Part shown: piece after piece, positions 1-8,073 of the stretch | How positions within the stretch are numbered: position 1 is the stretch's first letter | How the letters are laid out: the number at the start of each line of letters is the position of its first letter | The notes under the pieces: generated by a model | Database searches by the model: none | The model's input: only the letters and a program-made list of their open reading frames with translations | What the model was told of the DNA's origin: nothing | Program-made: the position numbers and the translations under genes | DNA from: Phosphitispora fastidiosa | GTDB lineage: Bacteria; Bacillota; Thermincolia; Thermincolales; UBA2595 | NCBI RefSeq assembly: GCF_019008365.1 | Contig: NZ_JAHHUL010000001.1 | Span: 62,001-126,000 of the forward strand | Length of the DNA stretch: 64,000 bases | Direction of reading: 5' to 3'

Positions 1-1
1 A

Positions 2-862
2 ATACAGTCAAGCAACGAAGAACTGCAGAGTATGAATGAAGAACTGGAGACTGCCAAAGAAGAGCTCCAATCTATCAATGAAGAGTTGATGACGTTAAAT
101 GACGAATTACATCACCGCAACCAGGAATTAAACGACATCAACAGCGATGTACAAAACCTGTTCCGCTGTATCGATATCCCCGTCGTTATACTCACTGGTG
201 CTCTCTGCATACGTCGTTTCAATTACCCGGCGGAAAAGCTGTTGAACCTGATTGCTACCGATGTCGGCCGCCCCATCAGTAATATTAATCCCAATGTTAA
301 TATCCCTGATTTAGAGCAAGAAATCCTTGAAGTTATTGATAAATTTATCTCTAAAGAAAAAGAAGTGCAGGATAAGTGGGGCTTCTGGTATTCCATGCAA
401 ATACGGCCCTACAAAACCGCAGAAAACAAGATAAACGGGGTAGTACTGACATTTGTTGATATTGATGCTTTAAAAAACAGCCTGACGTTATCCCAGGAAG
501 CCTGTGAATACGCTGAAGCAATTGTGGAGACCGTGAGAGAACCGCTCCTGGTCCTGGACGCGAATCTGCATCTCACATCAGCCAACATGGCTTTTTATCA
601 TACATTTCGGGTTACACCGGAGGAAACCCGAAATCAGCTTATTTTTGATATGGGAAACGGTCAGTGGAATATTCCCCGGCTGCGAGAACTCTTAACGGAT
701 ATTCTCTGCAACAATACCATTTTCACGGATTTTAAAGTCGAATATGATTTTCCAAATATCGGTCGCAGGACAATGCTGGTCAATGCCCGTCCGATCATTA
801 CTTTAAAAACCCGGGTGAAGTTGATCCTGATGGCCATTGAAGACATTACTGATGGGAAATAG
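2..862 (+). CDS. CheR/PAS-type sensor protein, C-terminal part (5' end outside window)
   Basis: The reading frame is open from base 2 and stops at 862, so this is the C-terminal part of a longer protein. It begins in a heptad-rich coiled coil of the NEELxxxxEELQSxNEEL type, known from the linker of CheB/CheR-PAS fusion proteins. Two PAS-like segments follow: one begins around IDIPVVILTGALCIRRFN, the second around VREPLLVLDANLHLTSANMAF. There is no kinase or output domain before the stop. I infer a sensory methyltransferase-like protein that hands a signal to the kinase directly downstream: 25 bases separate its stop from the next TTG start, and the ribosome site of that gene lies in the gap. 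The first in-frame ATG at 32 is internal and is not a start. Confidence 0.7.
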   Translation: MQSSNEELQSMNEELETAKEELQSINEELMTLNDELHHRNQELNDINSDVQNLFRCIDIPVVILTGALCIRRFNYPAEKLLNLIATDVGRPISNINPNVNIPDLEQEILEVIDKFISKEKEVQDKWGFWYSMQIRPYKTAENKINGVVLTFVDIDALKNSLTLSQEACEYAEAIVETVREPLLVLDANLHLTSANMAFYHTFRVTPEETRNQLIFDMGNGQWNIPRLRELLTDILCNNTIFTDFKVEYDFPNIGRRTMLVNARPIITLKTRVKLILMAIEDITDGK

Positions 863-887
863 CCCTAGCCCAAAAGGAGGAGTTGTC

Positions 888-2096
888 TTGGCCAAGTTTG
901 ATACAAATATTGCGCCAGAGGATATTAAATCAGTCAATACTCCGCAATCTATTGACAGCGTAGAAACAGGTGCAATTCAGCGGCTATTGGAAGAATTGCA
1001 GACTAAACAATTGGACTTGGAGACGCAACGCCAGACACTGATGGAAGCCCTTGAGGACTTGGAAGAATCAAGGAACTGTTATGCGGCTCTGTACGACTTT
1101 GCTCCGGTTGGTTATGTCACCTTCGATGACAGGGGCTGCATTCAGGAGATTAACCTTACCGGCGCATCTTTAATTGGCAAAGAACGGTCCCTGTTGATAG
1201 GCACTCCTTTTTGCAGTTTGGTAATAAAAAGCGATTTGAAGCTGTTTCTAAACCATCTGCGTAATTGCAGGCGATTTAATCAAAAGGTTGTTACAGAATT
1301 AAGTCTTGTTACCAAAAACAGCTCACCTGTTCAAGTGCAATTACTTAGTGTCCCGATTCAAATCGCCGGCAAAAACATTTCTCGCTATAGAACCATTATT
1401 ACAGATATTACAGAACGCAAAATGTTGGAAAAAGAACTATCCCGTCTTGAACGATTAAATTTAATAGGTGAAATGGCTGCGAGTATCGCTCACGAAATCA
1501 GGAATCCTATGACTACAGTCAGCGGTTTTCTGCAATTGTTTAAATGCAGCAAAGAGTTTATGAATCATAAAGAAAACCTTGACCTTATGCTAGAAGAACT
1601 GGAACGGGCCAATTCAATTATTTCGGAGTTTCTTTCACTTGCAAAAAACAAGGTTGTTAATTTAAATTATCATAATCTGAACACTATTGTCAAAGCACTC
1701 TATCCATTGCTTCTGGCTGATGCGCTCCGGACCGGTAAAAACATTAAGTTGGAACTCGGCGATATCCCTGATCTATTGGTAGATGAGGAAGAAATTCGTC
1801 AAGTGATTTTTAATCTTTTTAATAATGGCATCCAAGCCATGTCATTCGAAGGAACTCTGACCATAAAAACATATGTAGACAGTGAAGCGGTTGTATTAGC
1901 CGTTCAGGACCAGGGAACAGGAATCCAGCCCGACCTGATGGAAAGATTGGGTACCCCTTTTCTTACCACTAAAGAAAACGGTACCGGCTTGGGTCTTACG
2001 GTTTGTTACAGCATAGCAGCCAGGCATAATGCTATTATCAAAGTGAAATCCTTACCCCGGGGAACCACATTTTCAGTACGGTTCAGGTTGGCATAA
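888..2096 (+). CDS. PAS-domain sensor histidine kinase
   Basis: A soluble two-component kinase of 402 residues. I chose TTG 888 because AAAGGAGG at 873-880 lies seven bases before it; the upstream in-frame ATG at 837 sits inside the preceding gene and has no such site. A short coiled coil (about 30-60) leads to a PAS domain (about 63-175, YDFAPVGYVTFDD), then the HisKA box with the phospho-accepting His at about 202 (SIAHEIRNPM), and a HATPase domain with N box (NLFNNGIQAM), G1 (DQGTGIQP) and G2 (GTGLGLTV). No membrane segment is visible. The HEIRNPMTTVSGFLQL signature resembles Bacillus/Clostridia orphan and sporulation kinases. No response regulator is adjacent. It probably forms an operon with the PAS protein upstream, and a terminator follows. 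Confidence 0.9.
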   Translation: MAKFDTNIAPEDIKSVNTPQSIDSVETGAIQRLLEELQTKQLDLETQRQTLMEALEDLEESRNCYAALYDFAPVGYVTFDDRGCIQEINLTGASLIGKERSLLIGTPFCSLVIKSDLKLFLNHLRNCRRFNQKVVTELSLVTKNSSPVQVQLLSVPIQIAGKNISRYRTIITDITERKMLEKELSRLERLNLIGEMAASIAHEIRNPMTTVSGFLQLFKCSKEFMNHKENLDLMLEELERANSIISEFLSLAKNKVVNLNYHNLNTIVKALYPLLLADALRTGKNIKLELGDIPDLLVDEEEIRQVIFNLFNNGIQAMSFEGTLTIKTYVDSEAVVLAVQDQGTGIQPDLMERLGTPFLTTKENGTGLGLTVCYSIAARHNAIIKVKSLPRGTTFSVRFRLA

Positions 2097-2105
2097 GAAC
2101 AATCT

Positions 2106-2134
2106 AAACCCGCCTTTGCGGGTTTTTATATTTT
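2106..2134 (+). terminator. Rho-independent terminator after the histidine kinase
   Basis: AAACCCGC (2106-2113) pairs with GCGGGTTT (2118-2125) around a four-base loop, followed by TTATATTTT. It lies 10 bases after the kinase stop. Confidence 0.85.
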
Positions 2135-2174
2135 CTGGCAAGAAAAACTCTTTGAGCCACTCCTATTTTCACGG

Positions 2175-2693
2175 TTAGACCCTATATGGCGGTGGTTCCA
2201 TGGTAAAGCCTTTCAGCTTTCCATATTCAAACAGTTTATCGTACAAATCCATTTCCTCAATTGCAAATTTCTTAAATTTTTGCCTGATTGTCGGTGTGGT
2301 ACTACTCAAAAAAGCTTCAGCATGAGTTTCAACAAAGGATTGAATTCCCCTAAATACACGTCTAAAAATGTATTTATCATCTATAGCTTCATATTGGGTT
2401 GCACTCACCACATCAACAGGTGGTCTGTATGGAAGCTGTATTCCGTATTCGCCAAGGATAGTTTCCAATTCAGTAACCTGTTGGGTAAGGGTCTTACCCC
2501 CCAGGTCAAGAACCATTTTAAGATCATTATCCCTGGCAAAGTTTCGAAAAATAATAGTTGTATTTAAGATAGAATATCTCTCCGACAAATGGTCCCAAAG
2601 ATGCCATACTTCAGATACACTAATTAGTGTTTGTTTATCCCGAACCGTGGTCCCTAACTCAGAAATCTTTTGAAAACCGCTAAAAATATCCAA
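2175..2693 (-). CDS. DUF3231-like small helical protein (paralogue 1)
   Basis: A 172-residue protein starting at TTG 2693 behind AGGAGTGA. It looks all-helical. The N-terminal half has the pattern SEVWHLWDHL, and the C-terminal end reads YGKLKGFTMEPPPY. Both resemble DUF3231 proteins of spore formers, which are ferritin-like bundles sometimes linked to coat proteins; that assignment is from memory of the family. It is about half the length of the usual two-repeat DUF3231 protein. It is paralogous to the gene just upstream: same length, same order of motifs, same xPPxYR end. No catalytic residues are evident, and I make no claim on function. Confidence 0.65.
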   Translation of the reverse strand: MDIFSGFQKISELGTTVRDKQTLISVSEVWHLWDHLSERYSILNTTIIFRNFARDNDLKMVLDLGGKTLTQQVTELETILGEYGIQLPYRPPVDVVSATQYEAIDDKYIFRRVFRGIQSFVETHAEAFLSSTTPTIRQKFKKFAIEEMDLYDKLFEYGKLKGFTMEPPPYRV

Positions 2694-2711
2694 TTTAGAC
2701 TCACTCCTATA

Positions 2712-3233
2712 TTATTGTCTATAAATAGGTGGCATCGACAAATAATTTTTCATTTTACCATACTCTACAATGAGATCAAATAGCTTAACGTTTGCTAACA
2801 GTATTTTCTTGAATTTTTTTCTTATATAAGGGGACATGGATTGGGTAAAAGACCTGGCTGCTAATGAAATAATTGATTGCACAGTATCAAACATAGTCAA
2901 ATAAATATATTTATCCGTGATAACCTCTACGTTTCCTATAGCAGTTACCCGTTCAGGATATCTATCCGGTAACGGTACTCCAAATTCTGTCAATAAACCT
3001 TCCATCGTTTTTGCTACTTCTACATAAAGTTTTAATATTTTTTTATCCAATAACATCAAGTCCATGTCCTTTGTCAGATTAACTAAAATATTGATTGTAT
3101 ATATCGCATCATACTTTGCCACTAACATATCCCATACGTACCAAGATTCATTAACACCAATCAGATTTTGCTTTTCACCAATTGACAGCCCTATCTGACC
3201 AATCCTTTCTATCTTATCCATTATCTCGACCAT
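2712..3233 (-). CDS. DUF3231-like small helical protein (paralogue 2)
   Basis: A 173-residue tandem paralogue of the gene at 2175-2693, 18 bases upstream of it and on the same strand. Shared landmarks are xxVNESWYVWDML near residue 25, a central LLTEFGVPLPDRYP, and the end YGKMKNYLSMPPIYRQ. I start it at ATG 3233 because the GAGAGG site lies nine bases upstream; the ATG at 3242 directly abuts that site. The two genes look like one operon produced by duplication. Function is unknown. The family similarity to DUF3231 and the spore context suggest, but do not show, a sporulation link. Confidence 0.65.
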   Translation of the reverse strand: MVEIMDKIERIGQIGLSIGEKQNLIGVNESWYVWDMLVAKYDAIYTINILVNLTKDMDLMLLDKKILKLYVEVAKTMEGLLTEFGVPLPDRYPERVTAIGNVEVITDKYIYLTMFDTVQSIISLAARSFTQSMSPYIRKKFKKILLANVKLFDLIVEYGKMKNYLSMPPIYRQ

Positions 3234-3358
3234 AGGAAACATCCTCTCTGTTTTTAATATTATGCAAGAATTGTGTGTTCTCTATGTGCAGTTATCGGTT
3301 GTCAAATTTAGGGTAGGGAAGAAAACAGTTTCGTAAAGAGGCAGACAAAATGTTATTT

Positions 3359-3388
3359 TTGCTATATTTTCCTCTGTTGTGATATAAT
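3359..3388 (+). promoter_or_regulatory. sigma-A-type promoter of miaB
   Basis: TTGCTA (3359-3364), an 18-base spacer and TATAAT (3383-3388). The -10 box lies 28 bases before the miaB ATG, whose ribosome site TGGAGG is at 3405-3410. Confidence 0.65.
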
Positions 3389-3416
3389 AATAAAAGATTT
3401 TCCATGGAGGAATAAG

Positions 3417-4769
3417 ATGAATCAACGAAAGACTATAAATATAGAACATAAGGGGCTTCACTACTGCCTGATGACATTTGGCTGCCAGATGAATGAACGG
3501 GATTCGGAAATCCTTGCCGGCATGCTTCAGGAGATGGGGTATCAGCCAACGGGTGAATTAAACAAGGCAGACATCATTCTTCTCAATACCTGCTGTGTCA
3601 GGGAAACCGCCGAGAACAAGGTTTGGGGCAGAATTGGGGAACTGAAGGCCCTGAAGAGTGAAAACCCGGACCTGATTATCGGCATCTGTGGCTGTATGAC
3701 ACAGCAGTCTGAAATGGCAGCAAAGGTCAGGAGACGCGCTCCTCATGTAGAACTGGTTTTTGGAACCCATAATGTGCACCGGCTGCCGGAACTGGTTGGC
3801 AAAATAAAGGAAGAACGCCAGGCAGTTATAGATATCTGGGAAACTGAGGGGAATATAGTCGAGAACCTGCCCTCAAAGCGGACTGAAGGCATCAGGGCTT
3901 ATGTGACCATTATGTATGGCTGCAATAATTTCTGTACTTATTGTATCGTCCCTTATGTGCGCGGGAGGGAACGGAGCCGTCTGCCTGCAGATGTCATCAG
4001 AGAGGTTGCGGGACTCGTTAGTGAAGGCTTTAAAGAGGTAATGCTCCTGGGACAAAATGTTAATTCCTATGGAAAAGACCTGGAACCCAAGACTGAATTT
4101 GCCGACCTGCTTCAGGAACTTGACAGGATTGAGGGCATGGCAAGGATCAGATACATGACCTCCCATCCCAGGGATTTCAATGACAAGCTGATAGATGTAA
4201 TTGCTTCAACTGAGAAGGTTTGTGAACACTTCCACCTGCCGGTGCAGGCCGGTGGCAATAATGTTCTGAAGGAAATGAACAGGGGATATACCAAGGAATC
4301 ATATCTGAACCTGGTAAATAAAATAAGAAAGAAAATGCCTCATGCCAGTATCACTACAGACCTGATCGTGGGATTCCCGGGTGAAACAGATGATGACTTC
4401 AGGGAAACCCTTGACCTGCTGCAGCAGGTCAGGTTTGATGCGGCATTTACCTTTGTTTACAACAAGCGTTCCGGGACTCCGGCAGCTGAAATGACTGACC
4501 AGGTTCATGACCAAGTTAAAAAGGAACGGATTCAAAAGCTGATTACCCTGCAGAACAGTATCAGCCAGGAAAACAACCTGGCCCAGCTGGGCAAAACCCA
4601 TGAAATACTCGTTGAAGGTGTTAACAGCGGCAACGCGGACCTGATGGAAGGCCGTACCAGGACAAATAAGCTGGTGTTTTTCAGGGGAACTCCTGAAATG
4701 ACAGGGCGGCTGCTGCAGGTCAGGATAACCGAAGCCGGAACCTGGCATCTTGATGGTGAGCTGATTTAA
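3417..4769 (+). CDS. miaB: tRNA-2-methylthio-N6-dimethylallyladenosine synthase MiaB
   Basis: A radical-SAM methylthiotransferase that adds the methylthio group to i6A37 in tRNAs. The 450-residue protein is full length. The N-terminal UPF0004 domain holds the three cysteines of the auxiliary [4Fe-4S] cluster (C23, C59, C93). The radical-SAM CxxxCxxC is C169-C173-C176 (YGCNNFCTYC). A C-terminal TRAM-like domain follows (EILVEGVNSG onward). Its substrate is made by MiaA, encoded at 13749 in the same block. The neighbour downstream is ricA-like, as in B. subtilis ymcB-ymcA, which supports orthology. ATG 3417 follows a TGGAGG site. Confidence 0.97.
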   Translation: MNQRKTINIEHKGLHYCLMTFGCQMNERDSEILAGMLQEMGYQPTGELNKADIILLNTCCVRETAENKVWGRIGELKALKSENPDLIIGICGCMTQQSEMAAKVRRRAPHVELVFGTHNVHRLPELVGKIKEERQAVIDIWETEGNIVENLPSKRTEGIRAYVTIMYGCNNFCTYCIVPYVRGRERSRLPADVIREVAGLVSEGFKEVMLLGQNVNSYGKDLEPKTEFADLLQELDRIEGMARIRYMTSHPRDFNDKLIDVIASTEKVCEHFHLPVQAGGNNVLKEMNRGYTKESYLNLVNKIRKKMPHASITTDLIVGFPGETDDDFRETLDLLQQVRFDAAFTFVYNKRSGTPAAEMTDQVHDQVKKERIQKLITLQNSISQENNLAQLGKTHEILVEGVNSGNADLMEGRTRTNKLVFFRGTPEMTGRLLQVRITEAGTWHLDGELI

Positions 4770-4823
4770 AAAAAGGTTTTTATATTCTATTGTCGAAGAT
4801 ATTATGAATTGGAGGTGAGTCAG

Positions 4824-5225
4824 ATGTCAGCAGCGATTATGGAAAAGGCCAATGAATTAGCCGAACTTATTGCCGGCAGCGCCGAACTCGAGATTATGAA
4901 GATCAGAGAAACAGACATGAATAAGGACCTGGAGGCAGTCAAGATTATCGGTAAATTTCAAAAGGTTCAGGAAGACATTTACAAAAAGCAGATGAGCGGG
5001 CAGGAACTTAGTGATGAGGATAAAAAGAATGTTTCTGAAATGGAAGTCATAATGAATGGCAATCCTGCTATTAAGGCTTATATCGAGGCTTCCCAGAATT
5101 TTGAGAATCTCCTCAGGAGTGTAAACCTTATTATTACCAAAGCTCTTTCCGGAGACCAGGGGGGCTGTGACTGCGGGTCAGATGAATGCGGACCTTCCTG
5201 TGGTTCGGGATGCAGCTGCAGCTAA
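4824..5225 (+). CDS. ricA: YlbF/YmcA-family protein (RicA-like) with Cys-rich tail
   Basis: A 133-residue helical YlbF/YmcA-family protein lying between miaB and mutS, exactly where B. subtilis has ymcA (ricA). RicA works with RicF and RicT to stimulate RNase Y-dependent RNA maturation, and the B. subtilis complex binds [4Fe-4S] clusters (family knowledge). The last 20 residues contain six cysteines (C-x-C-x4-C-x3-C-x3-C-x-C), far more than the usual tail, so metal or Fe-S binding is likely. The start is ATG 4824 behind GGAGGTGA (4811-4818); an in-frame TTG at 4809 lies upstream of that site. Calling it RicA rather than RicF rests on synteny. Confidence 0.8.
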   Translation: MSAAIMEKANELAELIAGSAELEIMKIRETDMNKDLEAVKIIGKFQKVQEDIYKKQMSGQELSDEDKKNVSEMEVIMNGNPAIKAYIEASQNFENLLRSVNLIITKALSGDQGGCDCGSDECGPSCGSGCSCS

Positions 5226-5264
5226 AACTTCATTAATTTATTGAATTATGGGAAAAAATCAGGG

Positions 5265-5296
5265 GAGTGTCTTCGAAAAGAGGCACTCTCTTTACT
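5265..5296 (+). terminator. possible terminator or attenuator before mutS
   Basis: GAGTGTC (5265-5271) can pair with GGCACTC (5282-5288) with one G-T wobble, followed by the weak T-tract TCTTTACTTT. It sits between ricA and mutS. Confidence 0.45.
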
Positions 5297-5307
5297 TTAA
5301 CAAACTT

Positions 5308-5337
5308 TTGTTCAAGGCCAGATTATGGTATTATTAT
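5308..5337 (+). promoter_or_regulatory. possible mutS promoter
   Basis: TTGTTC (5308-5313) and TATTAT (5332-5337) with an 18-base spacer, 35 bases before the mutS TTG start and after the hairpin at 5265-5296. Moderate match only. Confidence 0.4.
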
Positions 5338-5371
5338 ATGGACAGGGCATTAATACTAGGGAGGGACACTC

Positions 5372-8011
5372 TTGACAGAACTCACTCCAATGATGAAGCA
5401 GTATCTCACTATAAAAGAACAGCATCCGGATACAATCCTTTTTTTCAGACTGGGAGACTTCTATGAGATGTTTTTCAATGATGCAGAGGTTGCCTCAAAA
5501 GCCCTGGAAATCACGCTTACCGCACGTGACAGCGGCAGCGGACAAAAAACCCCCATGTGCGGCGTGCCTTATCATGCCGCTGAATCATATATTGCCCGCC
5601 TTATTGACAAAGGCTTCAGAGTAGCTATCTGTGAACAGGTGGAAGACCCCCGGACCGCTAAAGGGATTGTGAAACGGGAAGTGACCCGTATTATCACTCC
5701 CGGTACGGTTACCGAAAGCAGTATGCTGGATGAAACCAGGTATAATTTCCTGATAGGTATTGTCAGGGATGACCTGGGATACGGAGTGGCAGTTGCCGAG
5801 GTTTCCACGGGTTACTTTGCTATGACTGAAATCACCGGGCCCATGGCCTTGAGCAGGCTCCTTGATGAAATATCCCGCCTGAAACCGGTTGAGTGCATCC
5901 TTCCCGATGAATTAAAAGAAAACAAAGAAATCCAGGCCAAATTATCGGCATTCAGGGGCCTGTCTTTAAATTATTTTTTGCGGAAGTCATTCTCCTCCGG
6001 CGTCTCCTATAACGCTTTACTGGAGCATTTCGGGACATGTTCCCTGGAGGGCTTTGGCTGTGAAGGGATCCAACTTGGGATCAGAGCTGCCGGAGGTGTG
6101 CTGGCCTTTCTCAAGGAAACCCAGAAGAAGGCCCTGACACATATCAACAAGATTGTGCCATATACCACCGACTTTTACATGCTGCTGGACAATGCCACTC
6201 GCAGAAACCTGGAGCTGACCCAGACAATCAGGGATGGCCAGAAAAAAGGGTCGCTTTTGTGGGTTGTTGACCACACTGTTACCGCAATGGGAGCGAGGCT
6301 GCTGAAGCTTTGGCTGGAACAGCCCCTCCTGGATATAGCCACAATCTCGGAGCGGCTTGACGCGGTAGAAGAGCTGGCAAGCAATGCAATCATCAGGAGT
6401 GACCTCAGGAAGCTGCTGGACAGGGTTTATGACCTGGAACGGCTTGCAGGAAGGATTGCTTATGGTTCTGCCAATGCCAGGGATTTAATAGCCTTGAAGG
6501 GTTCCCTGGAGGTTATGCCACAGGTGTGTGATCTGCTTCGGGATGCATATTCTCCCGGCCTGGCACGAATCCAGGAAACGCTTGACTCCATGGACGATGT
6601 CGTCAGCCTCATCAGGGACTCCATTCATGAGGAGCCGCCTCTTTCGGTAAGAGACGGAAACATTATTAAAACAGGCTTTAGTCCTGATGTTGACAAGCTG
6701 AGGACCGCTTCCCGGGAAGGGAAACAGTGGATAGCCTCCCTTGAAGCCCAGGAAAAGGAACGGACAGGGATAAAGTCCCTGAAAGTAGGTTTTAACAAGG
6801 TATTTGGGTATTATATTGAAGTCACCAGGTCAAACCTGGCCATGGTGCCTGTGGAATATACCAGGAAACAGACCCTGGCAAATGCTGAGCGTTATATTAC
6901 ACCACAGTTGAAGGAATATGAGAACCTGATTATGGGCGCTGAGGACCGGGTAACCCAGCTGGAGTATGACCTGTTCTGCGAGATACGTGAAAAAATAAAC
7001 AGGGAAGTCCGGCGCATTCAGAAATGCGCCTCTCTGATAGCGGCTCTTGATGTATACCGGTCACACGCGGAAGCAGCCGTAAGAAACAATTATACCAAAC
7101 CGGTGGTCACAGACGGTGATGTGCTGGAAATAAAAGAGGGCAGACACCCTGTTGTGGAAAAGATGCTCTCAGATGAGCCTTTTGTTCCCAACGATACTTA
7201 TCTGGACGGGTCAGGCTACCGTCTGGACATAATTACCGGGCCGAACATGGCTGGAAAAAGTACGTATATGAGAGAAGTTGCCCTGATTTGCCTGATGGCC
7301 CAGACCGGTTTGTTTGTCCCGGCCGAATATGCCAAAATCGGGATTGTGGACCGGATCTTTACCAGAGTCGGCGCTTCTGATGACCTGGCCACAGGGCAGT
7401 CCACCTTTATGGTGGAAATGAATGAGGTAGCCAATATTTTGAATAATGCCACCTCTAAGAGCCTGGTAATCCTTGATGAAATAGGCCGCGGCACCAGTAC
7501 CTTTGACGGCTTGAGCATTGCCTGGGCAGTAGCCGAATATATCCTGGACACCGGTAAAATTGGGGCCAAGACCCTGTTTGCCACTCACTATCACGAGCTT
7601 ACCGAGCTTGCCGAAATCTTTCCCGGTGTGCAAAACCACAGCATAGCTGTAAGGGAAAAGGGTGAAGATATAATATTCCTCAGAAAAATAGTCCCGGGAG
7701 GAGCAGACCGGAGTTATGGCATTCAGGTCGCCAGGCTGGCAGGCCTTCCCGGTGAGGTGCTTACCAGGGCCAGGGAAATTCTGGCCACCCTGGAAACCAC
7801 TGAGGACTTGGCTAAAGGACAGCGGGAGGCTGCCGCCGGGAGGAAAAAACATGCCCGGGTTGATGAACGCCGGCAGTTAAGCATTTTTGAGGAACCCGAA
7901 AACATTAACCCTGCTATAGAGGAAATCAAAAAACTGGACATTCTCAACCTGACACCTATTGATGCTCTTAACCTGCTTTACAAGCTTCACCTGAAATTAC
8001 GTGAAGAATAG
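5372..8011 (+). CDS. mutS: DNA mismatch repair protein MutS
   Basis: Mismatch-recognition ATPase, 879 residues, full length for bacterial MutS. The mismatch-probing Phe-x-Glu is F30-Y31-E32 in GDFYEMF. Connector, lever and clamp domains occupy the middle. The ABC-type ATPase has a Walker A at about 623 (GPNMAGKST), signature and Walker B regions, and DEIGRGTSTFDG at about 702. It starts at TTG 5372 with AGGGAGGG (5358-5365) six bases upstream. A C-terminal tail (IDALNLLYKLHLKLREE) matches the dimer/tetramer helices of MutS1. Its partner MutL is encoded 3 kb downstream, separated by two metabolic-type genes, an unusual insertion between mutS and mutL. Confidence 0.98.
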   Translation: MTELTPMMKQYLTIKEQHPDTILFFRLGDFYEMFFNDAEVASKALEITLTARDSGSGQKTPMCGVPYHAAESYIARLIDKGFRVAICEQVEDPRTAKGIVKREVTRIITPGTVTESSMLDETRYNFLIGIVRDDLGYGVAVAEVSTGYFAMTEITGPMALSRLLDEISRLKPVECILPDELKENKEIQAKLSAFRGLSLNYFLRKSFSSGVSYNALLEHFGTCSLEGFGCEGIQLGIRAAGGVLAFLKETQKKALTHINKIVPYTTDFYMLLDNATRRNLELTQTIRDGQKKGSLLWVVDHTVTAMGARLLKLWLEQPLLDIATISERLDAVEELASNAIIRSDLRKLLDRVYDLERLAGRIAYGSANARDLIALKGSLEVMPQVCDLLRDAYSPGLARIQETLDSMDDVVSLIRDSIHEEPPLSVRDGNIIKTGFSPDVDKLRTASREGKQWIASLEAQEKERTGIKSLKVGFNKVFGYYIEVTRSNLAMVPVEYTRKQTLANAERYITPQLKEYENLIMGAEDRVTQLEYDLFCEIREKINREVRRIQKCASLIAALDVYRSHAEAAVRNNYTKPVVTDGDVLEIKEGRHPVVEKMLSDEPFVPNDTYLDGSGYRLDIITGPNMAGKSTYMREVALICLMAQTGLFVPAEYAKIGIVDRIFTRVGASDDLATGQSTFMVEMNEVANILNNATSKSLVILDEIGRGTSTFDGLSIAWAVAEYILDTGKIGAKTLFATHYHELTELAEIFPGVQNHSIAVREKGEDIIFLRKIVPGGADRSYGIQVARLAGLPGEVLTRAREILATLETTEDLAKGQREAAAGRKKHARVDERRQLSIFEEPENINPAIEEIKKLDILNLTPIDALNLLYKLHLKLREE

Positions 8012-8073
8012 CAGTTAAAGTAACAGGCTTCTAATTTAAGAATTGTATCTACAAGTAAAGTGAAGGTGATACC

